In this document: piece by piece, positions 19,667-28,446 of the stretch | Position numbering within the stretch: the first letter of the stretch is position 1 | Layout: each line of letters opens with the position of its first letter | Assembly (NCBI RefSeq): GCF_024282095.1 | Contig: NZ_JAMWZS010000001.1 | Span: 1-64,000, forward strand | Length of the DNA: 64,000 bases | Reading direction: 5' to 3' | DNA from: Nitrosomonas sp. | GTDB lineage: Bacteria > Pseudomonadota > Gammaproteobacteria > Burkholderiales > Nitrosomonadaceae | Position numbers and translations under genes: made by a program | Notes under the pieces: model-generated | What the model was told of the DNA's origin: nothing | The model's database searches: none | What the model saw: only the letters and a program-made list of their open reading frames with translations

Positions 19667-19681
19667 TCCGTGCTGCATGGA

Positions 19682-20644
19682 TCAGTAATGGTGCATTTGA
19701 GGGGTGTTTGACTGAGATTCCGCTGCGCGATTTAAAGCTTCGAGCGCCAATTCCAAGACCGGAACTTGTTTATTGACAAGGCAAACTTCCAGTGAATCCG
19801 ACAGTGCGCTAAGCGGTGCGCCGCCTTGGTAACTAAAGCGTATGGAAATGTGGTCGCCTTTGGAAACCGCAAGTGGCGTGGATAGTGGAACAATGATGTA
19901 TTGCGTATGCCAATCGACGGTGCTGCAAGTATGCATATTAATGGCTAGTATATTTTTGGTGATGAGCCGTAATGCATTGAGCTGACCATGCTCGGTAATG
20001 AGGATTTCTCCGTCCCATTGGCAGGTTTGGTCAAACGGTTCAGCATAAGACAGCAATTGAAATACTTCAGGATCGCCGAGGTTTTTACTTCTTTCCTGAA
20101 TGGCGCAGGGATCTTGAAATAAAATCGTCGGCGCGTAAAACCCTTCAAAATGGAAGTCTTGTTGTATCGGCTGAATTGCCTGAATACTGGCTTCCGGCAC
20201 AAAGATAGGCAGCGGGCCGCCAAACTTTTCCAAGTAACGTTTTTTAAATGAATCGATAACAGGCATTTGTTTTTCACGTAACAAACCGGTGTGCAACATT
20301 TCGCAGATCACCACATCGACCGGTTCCGGCGGCAGGTAATGCAGCGCATCTGCCTGGATCACTTCAACTTTATCTCCGTTGGTGTTTTGTGCGAGAAGAC
20401 TGCGTGCAGCATTGACTAGTTCCGGATTGCGCTCGACACAATAAACCTTGTGCGCTTTTTGTGCGGCAAAAAACGATTGCACGCCGGTACCACCACCAAG
20501 CTCCAGAACCTTCGCACCGGGTTTGACCACCCAATCAATTGCCGCCTTAAAGCCTTGCATGCGGATAGTGTCGTTCAACATATTGTGGTGATAATGCAAC
20601 GGAATGAATTGGCCGAGCTCCAAACTCTCGAATTTATTTTGCAT
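19682..20644 (-). CDS. Class I SAM methyltransferase with protein-arginine-methyltransferase motifs
   Basis: 320-residue cytoplasmic methyltransferase. Motif I is VLELGGGTG (46-54) with an acidic post-I residue in YCVERN (Glu71). Several features match the PRMT family: an N-terminal M-L-x-D-x2-R-x3-F-x2-AI stretch (HNMLNDTIRMQGFKAAI, 20-36) like the YxxMLxDxxR helix; two Glu in CEMLHTGLLREK (Glu115 and Glu124) with the nine-residue spacing of the PRMT double-E loop; and a late DWHTQYIIVPL (244-254) followed by a K-G-D beta-barrel strand where PRMTs have the THW motif. The THW itself is altered (VDWH). Substrate unknown. It stands alone between dnaE (same strand) and the divergent DUF2130 gene. 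Confidence 0.8.
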   Translation of the reverse strand: MQNKFESLELGQFIPLHYHHNMLNDTIRMQGFKAAIDWVVKPGAKVLELGGGTGVQSFFAAQKAHKVYCVERNPELVNAARSLLAQNTNGDKVEVIQADALHYLPPEPVDVVICEMLHTGLLREKQMPVIDSFKKRYLEKFGGPLPIFVPEASIQAIQPIQQDFHFEGFYAPTILFQDPCAIQERSKNLGDPEVFQLLSYAEPFDQTCQWDGEILITEHGQLNALRLITKNILAINMHTCSTVDWHTQYIIVPLSTPLAVSKGDHISIRFSYQGGAPLSALSDSLEVCLVNKQVPVLELALEALNRAAESQSNTPQMHHY

Positions 20645-20818
20645 AGGGATTCCTGAATGTTGAGTACTGCCGGTTTATAATAAATTACTAACAATGGCAA
20701 CAGCAATGATCATGCCAACTGATGGCAAGGCTTGTGCTGACTGTGTTGGTGCTTTCTTTACTTGATTTTTTTATTACGGAGAAGCGGCCATGTTGGCAAA
20801 TATTGCCGCATTAATTGA

Positions 20819-22126
20819 ATGGAAAAAATTGTGATGACAGAACCAACGATTACTTGCCCGAACTGCAAAACGGAAATCAAACTGACCGAATCATTGGCGG
20901 CGCCGCTGATTGAATCCACGCGCAGACAGTTTGAGCAGCGGCTGGCGCAGAAAGACAGCGAGATCATTCAGCGCGAACAGGCCATGCGCGACAAGGAAAA
21001 GCAATTAACGGAAGATAAGCGCAAGCTCGACGATCACGTCGCCAGTCAGGTAGCGGAGCAGTTGAAAGCGGAACGTGCGCGGGTGATTGCGGAGGAATCG
21101 CGCAAAGCCAAATTGGCCAGTGCTGCCGAACTGGAAAACAAGGCGCGTGAACTGACCGAATTGCACGAAGTGCTGAAATCTCGCGACGAAAAATTGGCTG
21201 AAGCGCAAAAGGCGCAAGCCGAGCTCATCAAGAAACAGCGCGAACTCGACGATGCCAGGCGTGAATTGGAACTCACGGTGGAAAAGCGAGTGCAGGATGG
21301 ATTGACCGAAGTGCGTGTGCTTGCCAGGAAAGAAGCCGAGGGTGAACAGAAACTCAAGGTGATGGAAAAAGAGCAAACCATTGCCGCGATGCAGAAACAG
21401 ATCGAAGACCTCAAGCGCAGGGCCGAGCAGGGTTCACAGCAACTGCAAGGGGAAGTGCAGGAACTGGAACTGGAAAACCTGCTGCGCATGAAATTTCCTT
21501 ATGATGCGATCGAACCGGTGCCCAAAGGTGAATACGGCGGAGATGTGCTGCACCGGGTGGTCGGCGCAGGTGGTCAGGCCGGAGGCACTATTTTGTGGGA
21601 ATTCAAACGCACCAAGAACTGGAGCGATCCTTGGCTGGTAAAACTGCGCGATGATCAGCGCACTGCAAAAGCGGAAATCGCCGTGATCGTGAGTCAAGTG
21701 TTGCCAAAAGGCGTCGAAACCTTTGAGCTGATCGAGGGCGTCTGGGTTACTCATCCCCGGGCTGCTTTGCCGGTGGCCATGATTCTGCGCCAATCCTTGC
21801 TGGAAATCGCTGTGGCGCGCCAATCCTCGGAAGGCCAGCAAACCAAGACTGAAATGGTCTACCAATACCTCACCGGCCCGCGCTTCCGCCAACGCGTCGA
21901 GGCGATTGTCGAAGCGTTTTCCACCATGCAGGAAGATCTGGATAAAGAGCGCAAAGCCATCATGAAACAATGGGCCAAACGCGAAGAGCAAATTGAGCGC
22001 GTGATGACGGCGACCGTCGGCATGTATGGCGATTTACAGGGAATTGCGGGGAAATCGCTGCAACAGATTGAGGGGCTGGAATTTCCCGCTTTGGAAGATG
22101 TAGGCAGCAAGAACATAAAAGAATGA
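20819..22126 (+). CDS. DUF2130 coiled-coil protein with nuclease-like core
   Basis: 435-residue cytoplasmic protein. It begins with a short zinc-ribbon-like half (ITCPNCKTEI), followed by about 180 residues of charged coiled coil (residues 35-220), then the DUF2130 domain (about 220-390). In that domain YGGDVLHRV and, 16 residues on, ILWEFKRTKNW give a D...ExK arrangement typical of PD-(D/E)XK nucleases; the architecture recalls RmuC. Its activity is unproven. The start could be 20819 or the ATG at 20834; neither has a strong ribosome site. It converges with the minus-strand alcohol dehydrogenase gene, 22 bases apart. Confidence 0.85.
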   Translation: MEKIVMTEPTITCPNCKTEIKLTESLAAPLIESTRRQFEQRLAQKDSEIIQREQAMRDKEKQLTEDKRKLDDHVASQVAEQLKAERARVIAEESRKAKLASAAELENKARELTELHEVLKSRDEKLAEAQKAQAELIKKQRELDDARRELELTVEKRVQDGLTEVRVLARKEAEGEQKLKVMEKEQTIAAMQKQIEDLKRRAEQGSQQLQGEVQELELENLLRMKFPYDAIEPVPKGEYGGDVLHRVVGAGGQAGGTILWEFKRTKNWSDPWLVKLRDDQRTAKAEIAVIVSQVLPKGVETFELIEGVWVTHPRAALPVAMILRQSLLEIAVARQSSEGQQTKTEMVYQYLTGPRFRQRVEAIVEAFSTMQEDLDKERKAIMKQWAKREEQIERVMTATVGMYGDLQGIAGKSLQQIEGLEFPALEDVGSKNIKE

Positions 22127-22148
22127 GTGATGCCAATCATAGATTATG

Positions 22149-23333
22149 CTACAAACGCTCAAGCAAGATCTGTCTGATTTCCTCATCGTTCAGTACGATG
22201 GGATTAGTTTTCATGCTGCTGCCACGGCAATTGGCGATGACTTTATCCAATGCGGTTTCCTGCAATCCGTAATGCGATAGGCGCGGCAGGGCCAATTCGG
22301 CTGTCCATTGTGCCAGCAGATCGATCAATGCAGTGAAAGCGGTTTCCGGATCAATAAAGCGTTTCTGGCAGAGAATTTCCGCAACATGCAAGTATTTTGC
22401 CAATGCTTGGTTGTTAGGTTCCCGCGCCAACATGCTGCGAATGTTGATGCGGGTGGCCGATGCGACTAAGGTACCGCATACTGCGCCGTGTGGAATCGGG
22501 TAAAAAGCGCCTAATGGAGATGCCAGACCGTGCACCGAGCCCAAGCCCACTTGTGCCAGTGTGATACCGGACAGCAGCGCGGCGTAGGCCATTTTTTCGC
22601 GGTGTTCCTGCAGTTGTCCGTCCTGGCGATAGAGCGGAATCAATGCATCCCGGGCGGCTTGCAAGCCGCTGATCGCCAATGCGTCGATGAATGCATTGGA
22701 TTTGGTGGACACATACGATTCCAACAGTTGCGTCAATGCATCCATGCCATTGGCGGCGATTACCTCGGGCGGGCAACTGCGCAATAAATCCGGATCGACA
22801 ATGGCGTATTCGGCAACCAGTTTGTCGTGGCGGAAAGATTTTTTAAAACCGTGTTCCCCTTGTGTGCTCAGTACCGCATTCTTGGTTGCTTCGCTGCCGG
22901 TACCGGCGGTTGTGGGCACCGCGATAAACGGAAGGGCAGGGCCTGCGTAGGGCAATTCCGGTCCGACGCCTTCCAGGTAATCCATCACGGAACGCTGTAC
23001 TTTCAATAATCCCGCAATTGCTTTGGCGGCGTCCAGTGCACTGCCGCCACCGATGCCGACCACGACATCGAAGGAATGATCTGCGTAGGTCTTGACGAGA
23101 TCATCCACCAGAGCGGGGGAGGGTTCTTCGGCAATCGTGCAATGTTGCCAACTGATCGTGCGTTGCTTGAGTTGCTCAATGAATGGCTGCCAGTTATCGG
23201 TATTGGTGAATGAGCGGACGCCTGTTACTAGTAAAACGCGAGAGCCGTAGCCCGCAATAATATCCGGCAATTTTTTTAAGGTACCCGCGCCAAATTCGAT
23301 GCGCGGTAATCGCGCGATGGAAAAATTAAACAT
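22149..23333 (-). CDS. Iron-containing alcohol dehydrogenase
   Basis: Group III (Fe-type) NAD(P)-dependent alcohol dehydrogenase, 394 residues. The nucleotide loop is GIGGGSALDAAKAIAG; GTGSEATKNAV follows near residue 145; metal-binding His residues are in GLGSVHGLASPLGAFYPIPH (near 263 and 277). The substrate cannot be inferred. Its start overlaps the stop of the upstream ABM-domain gene by one base (TGATG), so the two are probably translated together. Confidence 0.92.
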   Translation of the reverse strand: MFNFSIARLPRIEFGAGTLKKLPDIIAGYGSRVLLVTGVRSFTNTDNWQPFIEQLKQRTISWQHCTIAEEPSPALVDDLVKTYADHSFDVVVGIGGGSALDAAKAIAGLLKVQRSVMDYLEGVGPELPYAGPALPFIAVPTTAGTGSEATKNAVLSTQGEHGFKKSFRHDKLVAEYAIVDPDLLRSCPPEVIAANGMDALTQLLESYVSTKSNAFIDALAISGLQAARDALIPLYRQDGQLQEHREKMAYAALLSGITLAQVGLGSVHGLASPLGAFYPIPHGAVCGTLVASATRINIRSMLAREPNNQALAKYLHVAEILCQKRFIDPETAFTALIDLLAQWTAELALPRLSHYGLQETALDKVIANCRGSSMKTNPIVLNDEEIRQILLERL

Positions 23334-23635
23334 CAGCTGTCAACTTTCGGAAGCAGTCCATGGTATGCAACACCGTGCCGGGGTTCGGCCATCCAATCCA
23401 CCACGGTATCCCGCCATGCCAGGTAATGCGCGGTTTCTTTATGAGCCGCGGCATCCTGCCGGGTTTTGTAGGCTTCGTAAAATACAAATTTTGCCGGATC
23501 ATCCGCAGATTGCAAAATATCAAAACGGACATTGCCGGGTTCGCGGATGGAGTTTTCGTGATTCAACCGGCAGGCTTCCTTGAATGCTTCGATTTTTTCC
23601 GGTTTGACAGAAGCATAGACGATGGTTACATGCAT
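23333..23635 (-). CDS. ABM-domain (quinol monooxygenase-like) protein
   Basis: 100-residue protein of the antibiotic-biosynthesis-monooxygenase fold (YgiN/LsrG-like dimeric ferredoxin-like barrel). Typical stretches are the N-terminal HVTIVYASVKPEKIEAFKEA, NVRFDILQSADDP and FVFYEAYKTRQDAAAHKET, with HYLAWRD after it. Members act without cofactors on quinols or aldehydic metabolites, or detoxify reactive carbonyls. The one-base overlap with the alcohol dehydrogenase gene argues that both handle the same aldehyde or ketone metabolite (inference). GAGGAAA lies about ten bases before the ATG. Confidence 0.88.
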   Translation of the reverse strand: MHVTIVYASVKPEKIEAFKEACRLNHENSIREPGNVRFDILQSADDPAKFVFYEAYKTRQDAAAHKETAHYLAWRDTVVDWMAEPRHGVAYHGLLPKVDS

Positions 23636-23962
23636 TTATCTTATTTCCTCATTGAATTTGACCAGAACATGCAGATTGGGCGATATTTTACTACCAAATG
23701 CAACGCTTACTACTCAGTTCGGATTCTTTGTTTCAGGGAAAATTCCTACATGATTCCCGGTTTCTTCTTATTAAAATCTGCAAAGAATTTGATTAGTATG
23801 AAAATGGATTTTAGCCTAACTATAACTTCCGATACGTAGTTCTGTGCAGCGAGATGGTGCATTTCTTAAACCCACTATATGCTATGGAACCCAATTCTTA
23901 TGGTTAGAAATAGATTCTAATCACATCATAGTGGTTGATGGTATCAATAAGGAGTGTTAAGT
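23636..23962. other. Divergent promoter region, ABM gene / Crp-Fnr gene
   Basis: About 330 bases without a gene. It contains the promoters of the ABM-dehydrogenase pair and the Crp/Fnr gene. One small inverted repeat (23904-23920) stands out; CCACTAT (near 23870) and ATAGTGG (near 23930) form a second, widely spaced pair. Confidence 0.45.
23904..23920 (+). promoter_or_regulatory. Possible operator TTAGAA-N5-TTCTAA
   Basis: A six-base perfect inverted repeat with a five-base spacer, 42 bases before the Crp/Fnr start. The size suits a dimeric regulator, possibly autoregulation, but it does not match the consensus of Crp or Fnr. Confidence 0.3.
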
Positions 23963-24820
23963 ATGAAAGGCACATATTATGATCCTAAGCGAAACCACCT
24001 CCTCAATGTGTTGCCCAGAGAAGAGTATGAACATATTCTTCCTCATCTTGAGCTAATCGAAATGCCCTTGGGCAAAGTTCTTTACGAATCAGGAGAGAAG
24101 TTACAATACGCCTATTTTCCCATGGACTGCATCGTATCGTTGCTTTATGTGATGGAAAATGGTGCGTCAGCGGAAATTGCGGTAATCGGTTTTGAAGGCG
24201 TCATCGGTGTTGCGCTCTTTATGGGTGGTCAAACCACGATAAATCGGGCTGTGGTGCAAAGTGCAGGCTATGCCTATCGGATACGGCAGAATCTGTTTAT
24301 GCAGGAATTTAACCGCCACGGTGTGCTACTTCACAAGCTGCTGAATTATACCCAGGCACTCATTACCCAAACGGCACAAACGGCGGTTTGCAATCGATTT
24401 CATACGGTGGATCAACAACTCTGTCGCTGGTTGCTGTTAAGCCTTGACCGGCTTTCTTCAAATGAGTTGTTCATGACCCAGGAATTAATCGCCAATATGC
24501 TGGGTGTACGCCGTGAGGGTGTCACAGAAGCTGCCAGCAAATTGCAGGAAGCAGGATTGATCCACTACAGCCGGGGCCATATCACGGTGTTAGATCGTGA
24601 GGGACTGGAAGCGCGGGTTTGCGAGTGCTATCAAGTAGTCAAAACCGAATTCGATCGCCTGCTGCCAGCTCCCATACGGCCAGAAACATCGGTAGCTCGT
24701 ATTCCATCGGTGCGTTATCCTGAAATTCGCCAAACAAATCAATATGCCCTGCCTCAGGAAAAATCGATGAACTCGAAGCAGGCAGTCAAATATTCTTCTA
24801 GAGAAAAGATCGCAGGTTGA
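23963..24820 (+). CDS. Crp/Fnr-family transcriptional regulator
   Basis: 285-residue regulator: N-terminal cyclic-nucleotide-binding-type beta barrel (about 20-145, with AEIAVIGFEGVIGVALFMGG) and a C-terminal winged helix with LIANMLGVRREGVTEAASKL as the recognition region (about 178-197). The Fnr-type N-terminal Cys cluster is absent, so it is not an oxygen-sensing Fe-S Fnr. The ATG at 23963 is chosen over the GTG at 23954 because AAGGAG is eight bases upstream. It converges with the PAS protein gene, which stands with the CheB-CheR fusion; regulators of this type are often found beside such sensory fusions (inference). Confidence 0.9.
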   Translation: MKGTYYDPKRNHLLNVLPREEYEHILPHLELIEMPLGKVLYESGEKLQYAYFPMDCIVSLLYVMENGASAEIAVIGFEGVIGVALFMGGQTTINRAVVQSAGYAYRIRQNLFMQEFNRHGVLLHKLLNYTQALITQTAQTAVCNRFHTVDQQLCRWLLLSLDRLSSNELFMTQELIANMLGVRREGVTEAASKLQEAGLIHYSRGHITVLDREGLEARVCECYQVVKTEFDRLLPAPIRPETSVARIPSVRYPEIRQTNQYALPQEKSMNSKQAVKYSSREKIAG

Positions 24821-24961
24821 ATTTTGTGGGTTAGTGATCAGTAGAGACTCACTTCTGCCTCTTGTTATGGATGCAGTAAATCAACATCCGGATGTCATCA
24901 AATTTTCAATCAACAGCTGCTGACTGGGGGAAATTAGCCGAGCGGGTGATAGAACGGTCAG

Positions 24962-25528
24962 CTATTCAAATGTGGCCTTTTGTTGCGTGATGTCGGTCAG
25001 AGCAACTCGCAGCATCGCAGGTGCATCCAATGTTTCTTTGCGCAAGCAGTCGAAATGGCCATAAAACTGCGATCCATCGACACGCACCATCTCCAGACTG
25101 AATTTTTGCAGTTCATCCTTCACATGTTCCATCATGTTCATGAACAGGCGGTGCCAACGATCTCTATCCGGGGGGGCGACAAACGTCGAGAAGCGGTGAT
25201 TGATCAGCTTTGTGCGATCAGCGCCCAGCAGTGCGGCTCCGGTCAGGTTAATTGCGCTAATCATGCCGTCCCGGTTGATGGTGATATAACTGATCGGCGC
25301 AAACTCATAGAAATCCACATAGTGATCCCGCGCTTCTTCCATGGCAACATGAGCCCTGCGCAATTCTTCATTTTGCGTTTCCAGTTCAACTTTATGCACC
25401 AGGAGTTCGTGCATCAGCATCTCAGTCAGATTGGTTGCATTGGCGCCTACCGAGAAACTCTCTACCATCGCTTCGGCTTCTGCTCTTAGCGATTTACGCC
25501 GTTCAATACCATTCCATTTCTCGTTCAT
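24962..25528 (-). CDS. PAS-domain protein
   Basis: 188-residue cytoplasmic sensor. A helical N-terminal part (with VHKVELETQNEELRRAHVAM, coiled-coil-like) leads into one PAS domain (about 75-180: FAPISYITINRDGMISAINL, then GADRTKLINHRFSTFV), ending in ALTDITQQKA, a usual PAS/PAC end. There is no output domain, so it probably acts through a partner. It starts 17 bases after the CheB-CheR-PAS fusion, with its own AAGGAGAAT ribosome site, and is surely cotranscribed with it. Confidence 0.9.
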   Translation of the reverse strand: MNEKWNGIERRKSLRAEAEAMVESFSVGANATNLTEMLMHELLVHKVELETQNEELRRAHVAMEEARDHYVDFYEFAPISYITINRDGMISAINLTGAALLGADRTKLINHRFSTFVAPPDRDRWHRLFMNMMEHVKDELQKFSLEMVRVDGSQFYGHFDCLRKETLDAPAMLRVALTDITQQKATFE

Positions 25529-25545
25529 ACGTTATTCTCCTTGAT

Positions 25546-28446
25546 CTATTTTGCAGGAGATTGATCGCCGATATGGTCAATCATCAGTAATATCAATGAT
25601 AATTCGCTGGATTTCCCGACAATGCGGCGAGCATTCAATGATATCTTTTGGTGCCCGATAGCAGGAAAATCATGCTCCACCCTGAATCCCTCAAAGGCTT
25701 GGTCGCGTGGCAAAATAATTTCCAGTAATTCTCGCAACGCCGGGATATTCCATTGACCGTTGCCCAAGTCGTAAATCTTTCGTCCAATTGTATCAGCAGC
25801 GGTTACTTGGAAATACTGGAAAAAGACGCGATTGGCGGAAATAACCTTTAAATCACCATCCATGACTAATAGCGGCTCGTCGATGGTATCGACAACGCTC
25901 TCGGCCAGATCGCGCGCTAATCGCACGTCAGTTTCCGCTGTGATGCGTTTGCTGATGTCGGTGAAAGTCAGCACCACGCCTTCGATCACGTTATCTAAAG
26001 TGCGGTAGGGCTGAATACGTGCGAGATACCAGGTCCCATGATGGGTTTGCACCTCCTGTTCAAACGGAATGAGCGTTTCGAGCACAGATTGCGCTTGGAT
26101 TAGCAATTCTTCCCCTTCGAGATTGGACTTGATGTCGCTCAAAGGCCGGCCCACATCCGAAGGCACTAGCCGGTAGATATTGGTTGCTTCACGCGTGAAG
26201 CGCCGAATCATCAATCGCTCATCGAGGAACACGGTGCCGATATGAGTATTATCGAGCAAATTCTTCATGTCATTCTGCATACCGGCAAGTTGCTCAATTT
26301 TAGCCTGCAGTTCTGAGTTGACGGTAATGAGTTCTTCATTGACCGATTGCAGTTCCTCTTTGGAAGTTTCCAGTTCTTCATTGGTTGACTGTAGCTCCTC
26401 ATTGGTGGATTGCATTTCCTCATTCGTCGATTTGAGTTCTTCGTTAGAAGCTTGTTGTTCCTCCAGGGTGGCTTGGTAATTTTCTTTTAAATACGCCAGA
26501 TCACGTTCCAGTTCTTCGATACGTCCCAGCTCTGCCGGCTTGACAGCATGCTTTTGTCCCGACTTTGCGGTTTTTGGACTGACAGTCTCCTGAAAACTTA
26601 CTAATAGAAGATTCTGGCTGCTGTCATAGCTAGTAAGAGATCGGACGCTGAGATTCACCGTTGTGAAATCGCCATTCGTCTTGACCTGTATTTCCCTGTT
26701 CAGGGTTGGCGTTCCCTCATTGGTTGCTGCGCGAATGGCCGTTCGAAGTTCCAGCTCCAGTCCTTCGCGGGCCATTTCAATGACATTAAGGCTGGCCTGC
26801 CCTGGGGCTGGACGTAGATATTTGCCGGTCTCGCCGTGTACGTAGAGGATGTCACCTTTGCAGTCGGTAACTACCGAAGCAGGCGCAAAGTATTGCAACA
26901 GTACCCGGCGGGTGAGTTCGGCAAAGTTGGTTTCCTTAGGTTTGATCATGACTTCCTCAGGTGTTTTTCCACCAGGCCCTGCAGTCCAGGATAGCGCGTT
27001 TGTTATCACAGCGCGTGCAGAGGTGAGCGAATGGATGGCACGATAGAATTTCCATTTACGATTGATTGGAGAGAAAAATTGGGTATGGTTACCGATGCTC
27101 TCCGAGGGAGAAAGAAACAGGACTCCACCGGGCTTGAGCGCATGATGAAAAGTTGGAATCAATTGGTTCTGTAATTCCGGTCCCAGATAAATCAGCAGAT
27201 TGCGGCAACTCAGCAGATCGAGCTTGGTGAAGGGCGGGTCTTTAAGTACATTCTGGATAGCGAATATCACCATTTCGCGAATTTCCTTTTTTATCCGATA
27301 ACCAGTGTCTTCTTTGCTAAAGAATCGGCGCAATCGCTCCGGAGTGATATCCTGGGTGATATTGAGTGGATAGATACCGGCACGGGCAATAGCGATGGCT
27401 TCATCATCTAGGTCGGTACTGTAGATTTGTACTTTGAATTCGTGATGATTCTCCTCCATCAGTTCTTTTAGCAGTATCGCGATAGAGTAAGCTTCCTCGC
27501 CGGTGGCGCAGCCCGCAACCCAGACGCGAAAGTTGGATTGTTCCGCTTTGTCCCTGCATAGCTCCGGCAAGATATTCTTCTGCAGTACAGCAAACGCGTC
27601 TGCATCCCGAAAAAAGCTGGTGACATTGATCAGTAATTCTTTGAATAAAGCGGTAACCTCCGCCGGATTTTCCTTGAGAAATCGAGCGTAAATATCCGTG
27701 TCTTCGATCGCATGATGCAACATGCGGCGTTCGATACGACGAGCGATAGTACTTTTTTTGTATAGTGAGAAGTCGTGACCGGTTTTAGTCCGCAATTGCA
27801 TCAGGATACGATTCATCCCGCTGGCTCTTTCCGGGTCAATGGATGTTTGATTCTGGGTGTTAAATCGACGGGCACCGAATTGCAGCGCTTCCGGCATTTT
27901 GTCAACCGATAGCACCTGGGTGACACAACCTGCCTGAATTGCGCTGGAAGGCATGCCGTCATATTTGGCAGTGACTGGCTCCTGTACCAACGTTACGCCG
28001 CCTGCGCCGAGGATAGCGCGTAACCCCTGTGTGCCATCAGATCCGGTGCCGGATAAAATGATACCGATGGCGTTTTCTTGTTGATCTTCAGCCAATGACC
28101 GCAGAAAAGCATCAATGGGTAAACGTTGCCCACGTGGCTCATTGGGCACGCTCAATTGCAATTTACCGTGAAAAATCGCCATATCGCGGTTGGGCGGAAT
28201 GACATAGACGTGGTCGGGCTCAACCGATATTTCATCAAAAGCTTCGGTCACCGGCATGGCAGTGGTACGTTGCAGAATTTCAGTCAGCAAGCTGGCATGG
28301 CTGGGATCGAGGTGCTGTACCAGCACGAAAGCCATGCCGCTGTTAGCAGGAACATGGCGAAAGAATTGTTCTAGGGCTTCTAAACCACCGGCAGAAGCTC
28401 CAATACCAACGATAGGAAAAGCCGCAACTGTATTCTCAGAGGTCAT
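25546..28446 (-). CDS. CheB-CheR fusion with coiled coil and PAS domains
   Basis: 966-residue sensory protein. CheB methylesterase domain (10-190): IVGIGASAGGLEAL with the catalytic Ser18, LVQHLDPSHASLL with His45, and LSGTGSDGTQG with the Asp. CheR methyltransferase domain (about 210-480): SFFRDADAF and VWVAGCATGEEAYS, the SAM-binding loop. Then a PAS-like segment, a coiled coil made of near-repeats of ELQSTNEEL (about 660-725), and PAS domains to the end. It lacks a kinase domain, unlike many relatives. No receptor, cheA or cheW gene is near, so it probably serves a non-chemotactic signalling route with the PAS gene downstream and the Crp/Fnr regulator beside it. Confidence 0.95.
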   Translation of the reverse strand: MTSENTVAAFPIVGIGASAGGLEALEQFFRHVPANSGMAFVLVQHLDPSHASLLTEILQRTTAMPVTEAFDEISVEPDHVYVIPPNRDMAIFHGKLQLSVPNEPRGQRLPIDAFLRSLAEDQQENAIGIILSGTGSDGTQGLRAILGAGGVTLVQEPVTAKYDGMPSSAIQAGCVTQVLSVDKMPEALQFGARRFNTQNQTSIDPERASGMNRILMQLRTKTGHDFSLYKKSTIARRIERRMLHHAIEDTDIYARFLKENPAEVTALFKELLINVTSFFRDADAFAVLQKNILPELCRDKAEQSNFRVWVAGCATGEEAYSIAILLKELMEENHHEFKVQIYSTDLDDEAIAIARAGIYPLNITQDITPERLRRFFSKEDTGYRIKKEIREMVIFAIQNVLKDPPFTKLDLLSCRNLLIYLGPELQNQLIPTFHHALKPGGVLFLSPSESIGNHTQFFSPINRKWKFYRAIHSLTSARAVITNALSWTAGPGGKTPEEVMIKPKETNFAELTRRVLLQYFAPASVVTDCKGDILYVHGETGKYLRPAPGQASLNVIEMAREGLELELRTAIRAATNEGTPTLNREIQVKTNGDFTTVNLSVRSLTSYDSSQNLLLVSFQETVSPKTAKSGQKHAVKPAELGRIEELERDLAYLKENYQATLEEQQASNEELKSTNEEMQSTNEELQSTNEELETSKEELQSVNEELITVNSELQAKIEQLAGMQNDMKNLLDNTHIGTVFLDERLMIRRFTREATNIYRLVPSDVGRPLSDIKSNLEGEELLIQAQSVLETLIPFEQEVQTHHGTWYLARIQPYRTLDNVIEGVVLTFTDISKRITAETDVRLARDLAESVVDTIDEPLLVMDGDLKVISANRVFFQYFQVTAADTIGRKIYDLGNGQWNIPALRELLEIILPRDQAFEGFRVEHDFPAIGHQKISLNARRIVGKSSELSLILLMIDHIGDQSPAK

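Larger units (their letters stand above)
19155..19681. other. Intergenic region between dnaE and the methyltransferase gene
   Basis: About 530 bases with no convincing gene. It holds the dnaE promoter, a fragment of the dispersed repeat (19302-19330), a 118-bp MITE (19525-19642) and an adjoining inverted repeat (19640-19666). A 61-codon minus-strand frame at 19237-19422 spans the repeat fragment and is not considered a gene. Confidence 0.6.
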
